Source: Marinomonas aquiplantarum
GTDB taxonomy: Bacteria; Pseudomonadota; Gammaproteobacteria; Pseudomonadales; Marinomonadaceae
NCBI RefSeq assembly: GCF_003314975.1
Contig: NZ_QNRF01000004.1
Location: forward strand, 124,001 to 188,000
Length of the DNA: 64,000 nucleotides
Direction: 5' to 3'
The translations under genes were made by a program, and so were the position numbers. This document shows positions 62,279-64,000 of the stretch, piece after piece. The stretch's first letter is position 1; every line of letters starts with the position of its first letter. The notes under the pieces were generated by a model that did not search any database, was not told where the DNA came from, and saw only the letters and a program-made list of their open reading frames with translations.

Positions 62279-62500
62279 TTAGCTTTTTCTTTGCTGATCT
62301 GCATCAATTATTTGTGTACTGATTTTGAGTGATGTGCTGGAAGCGCTGGAGGTATTAGGTTTGTTGACGTGATTGGCAAACAGAAAACAGCTGATTGATG
62401 AGATAAAAATAAAGCTGATAAACAACATGCTCCAGTAATCAGTCGCTTTGCTATCGCGTTTATTGAGTTTGGTTGCTGGAACAAAGGCTTTCGTCTTCAT
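62279..62500 (-). CDS. Small single-pass membrane protein with Fur box
   Basis: 73 residues: a basic, hydrophilic N-terminus (about 1-22), one membrane helix (about 23-45, SMLFISFIFISSISCFLF), and a short polar C-terminus. AAGGAGA with 6-nt spacing precedes the ATG, and a near-perfect Fur box lies 32 bp upstream, so I consider it a real, iron-regulated gene. The family is unknown to me; no iron-uptake genes are adjacent. Confidence 0.72.
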   Translation of the reverse strand: MKTKAFVPATKLNKRDSKATDYWSMLFISFIFISSISCFLFANHVNKPNTSSASSTSLKISTQIIDADQQRKS

Positions 62501-62531
62501 GACATTCTCCTTCTGTATCTGTTTATAGTTA

Positions 62532-62550
62532 ATTAATGATAATCAATATC
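62532..62550. promoter_or_regulatory. Fur box
   Basis: ATTAATGATAATCAATATC matches the 19-bp consensus GATAATGATAATCATTATC at 16 positions. It is positioned over the promoter region of the small membrane protein gene at 62500 (minus) and 150 bp before the FKBP gene (plus). Confidence 0.78.
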
Positions 62551-62679
62551 ATTTAAAAAAGCTATCTCTGTGATAACTATTTTCAACTGCTGACGGAGGG
62601 GGCTGTGCCATGTTCCAAGCGGTTTGGCTATGTTATGATGGCGGCCTAATTTTTTAAGCGATAAAAAGAGAGTGTAAAC

Positions 62680-63300
62680 ATGTCAGAACTGTCGTTCGAC
62701 TCAAATGAAGCAAAAATTGCATACGGCATTGGTCGTCAAATCGGTGATCAGCTACGTGGTAGTGATCTAGGTGAGTTGTCTTTAACGCATTTGTTCGCTG
62801 CGATTGAAGACGCTTTGAACAATGCTGAAATGCGTGTTCCTGGTGCTGAGTTGGAAGCGGCATTTGCTGAACTTCAACAAAAAATGGAAGAGAAAAGCCG
62901 TGCTGCTTCTGAAGAAAACATTGCAGCGGGTGAAGCTTTCCTAGCAGAAAACAAAGCGAAAGAAGGTATTCAGGTAACTGAATCAGGTTTACAGTACGAA
63001 GTACTTGAAGAAGGTACAGGTAACGTGCCAAGTGGTGATGCGACGGTTCGCGTTCATTACGAAGGTCGATTAACTGACGGCCAAGTTTTTGATAGCTCTA
63101 TTGCTCGTGGTGAGCCGATTGAGTTCCCACTAACTGGCGTGATTTCCGGTTGGACTGAAGGTCTACAGTTGATGAAAGAAGGTGCTAAATACCGTCTTAC
63201 TATCCCAGCTGAATTGGCTTACGGCGCACAAGGTGCTGGCGCTATGATCAAACCTCATTCTGTTCTTCAGTTTGATGTTGAATTGATCGCGATTGTTTAA
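62680..63300 (+). CDS. FKBP-type peptidyl-prolyl isomerase, FklB/Mip type
   Basis: 206 residues. An N-terminal helical dimerisation domain (ELSFDSNEAKIAYGIGRQIGDQL...) is joined by a long helix to the FKBP domain (VRVHYEGRLTDGQVFDSSIARGEPIEFPL, YRLTIPAELAYG). No signal peptide, so it is cytoplasmic like FklB. It catalyses proline isomerisation in protein folding. Confidence 0.94.
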   Translation: MSELSFDSNEAKIAYGIGRQIGDQLRGSDLGELSLTHLFAAIEDALNNAEMRVPGAELEAAFAELQQKMEEKSRAASEENIAAGEAFLAENKAKEGIQVTESGLQYEVLEEGTGNVPSGDATVRVHYEGRLTDGQVFDSSIARGEPIEFPLTGVISGWTEGLQLMKEGAKYRLTIPAELAYGAQGAGAMIKPHSVLQFDVELIAIV

Positions 63301-63320
63301 TCGTTAGATTGGTTGTATGA

Positions 63321-63350
63321 AAGCGAGCCCAAGTGGCTCGCTTTTTTTTT
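63321..63350 (+). terminator. Terminator after the FKBP gene
   Basis: Stem AAGCGAGCC / GGCTCGCTT with a CAAGT loop and nine T. Confidence 0.92.
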
Positions 63351-63402
63351 GCTCATTTTTTATAGCAATATCGATTGTTTTAAGCCTATGAATAGGCCTT
63401 AT

Positions 63403-63819
63403 TTATATACTTCTTTCCATACGCACGTGAAGTTTTCCTGCTTCTAAAAAGACTTTGCCGTCTGAGCGAAAGTTTTGCTTTTCATAAAAGCTTTGTACTT
63501 CTACTTGTGCATTTAAAAATACAGTTTGAATTCCCATTTCTCTTGCCACTTGAACCGCTTTTCGTAGTAGACGTTCCCCATAGCCTTGATGTCGATAAGC
63601 AGGTAAAACGGCCAGTCGACCAATTTGGCCTTTTTCAGTTAAGCGGCAGGTACCAGTCGGCACAGCAGTAGTGCCAAAAGAGACAAAGTGTACAGCGTAT
63701 TGATCTTCATCATCCCATTCATCAATCGGGTCTATACCTTGCTCGATGATAAAGACTTGGGTGCGAACGAATTTAAGTTGTTCTTTGCTGCTGTTCCAAT
63801 CAGACGTTAGGATGTTCAT
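63403..63819 (-). CDS. GNAT family N-acetyltransferase
   Basis: 138 residues. Acetyl-CoA-binding motif A is IGRLAVLPAYRHQGYGERLLRKAV; the N-terminus RTQVFIIEQGIDPIDEWDDED is typical of the ElaA-like group. The acceptor is unknown. Its start overlaps the upstream gene stop by 4 nt, so both belong to one operon. Confidence 0.9.
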   Translation of the reverse strand: MNILTSDWNSSKEQLKFVRTQVFIIEQGIDPIDEWDDEDQYAVHFVSFGTTAVPTGTCRLTEKGQIGRLAVLPAYRHQGYGERLLRKAVQVAREMGIQTVFLNAQVEVQSFYEKQNFRSDGKVFLEAGKLHVRMERSI

Positions 63820-64000
63820 TCCTCGTCCTCTTCAGGTTCTGGTGCGGTAAGTTCAATCAGTCCTTGCTGACCCATTAGGAAACGAACAAGAGGTTCTAGA
63901 TCCTCATGTTGAGATAAGTCTAACCCAGAAAAATCAAATTCGCTCTGATCGCAAATCGCTTGAACAAACGTGGTTAATGTTTGAGCTACTATGATGTGTT
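63816..64000 (-). CDS. C-terminal part of an unidentified protein (cut by window end)
   Basis: The minus strand is open from the window edge to a TGA at 63818-63816, giving about 60 residues including FDFSGLDLSQHEDLEPLVRF and an acidic tail PEPEEDEE. The stop overlaps the GNAT start in an ATGA, which supports a genuine gene. I do not recognise the family from this fragment. Confidence 0.65.
   Translation of the reverse strand, partial: HIIVAQTLTTFVQAICDQSEFDFSGLDLSQHEDLEPLVRFLMGQQGLIELTAPEPEEDEE

Noticed and set aside
1..64000. CRISPR array, tRNA, rRNA, prophage or toxin-antitoxin system
   Set aside because: No regularly spaced repeats, cloverleaf, rRNA segment, phage structural genes or toxin-antitoxin pair were recognised.

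Overview
The window comes from a marine gammaproteobacterium close to Marinomonas (Oceanospirillales). This is inferred from the moderate GC, the gene repertoire (TRAP and AGCS transporters, several chemoreceptors and c-di-GMP proteins, PhoX, phosphonate import, FolM/FolE) and the protein flavour; no rRNA or tRNA gene is present to prove it. Coding density is high, most genes read as ordinary chromosome, and there is no prophage, CRISPR array or intact insertion sequence.

Layout. 0-5.6 kb: end of a TRAP operon (dctP), a YeiH-type exporter lacking part of its core, a LacI regulator divergent from a PhyH-type oxygenase, and a GlxA-type AraC regulator divergent from an isochorismatase. 5.6-10.2 kb: a YrhK-like protein and a three-gene sugar-type ABC importer. 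10.2-15.2 kb: esterase ypfH, a periplasmic molybdopterin-fold protein coupled to a diguanylate cyclase, a class I amidotransferase and an AGCS symporter. 15.5-22 kb: a 2-aminoethylphosphonate-type import cluster (phnR, binding protein, ATPase, fused permease, then an EamA transporter and a HAD-IB phosphatase). 22-32 kb: a lipoprotein amidohydrolase, an XRE regulator divergent from an EAL protein, two chemoreceptors, a thioredoxin-like protein and several small conserved proteins. 32-44 kb: phoX, a GGDEF-EAL protein, a membrane-anchored glutamate-synthase-like enzyme, a small VOC/dehydrogenase/CHMI group, pldA, a duplicated-domain lipoprotein, and a PAP2 phosphatase overlapping a glycosyltransferase. 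44-64 kb: dienelactone hydrolase, folM-folE, three MFS transporters, an aldehyde dehydrogenase with its AraC neighbour, sdaA, a Pit phosphate transporter, two related membrane-anchored helical proteins, LysE, topB, UspA, a small Fur-box gene, an FKBP isomerase and a GNAT enzyme.

The strongest unifying signal is phosphate control. Five promoter regions carry tandem 11-bp PhoB-type units of the form CTGTCATNNNN with a -10-like hexamer exactly 10 nt after the last 7-mer: before the phosphonate binding protein, phoX, an uncharacterised lipoprotein, the PAP2-glycosyltransferase pair, and between sdaA and pit. Together with pldA this suggests a phosphate-scavenging and membrane-lipid-remodelling programme. 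The phosphonate promoter additionally has a perfect palindrome of the HutC/PhnR type just past the predicted transcription start.

Other regulatory signals are a near-consensus LexA box inside a 36-bp palindrome directly before topB, a Fur box before a 73-residue membrane protein, and three XRE operators at exact 30-bp spacing. Small non-autonomous repeats with IS5-group ends sit at the 3' ends of four genes, one of them probably serving as a terminator.
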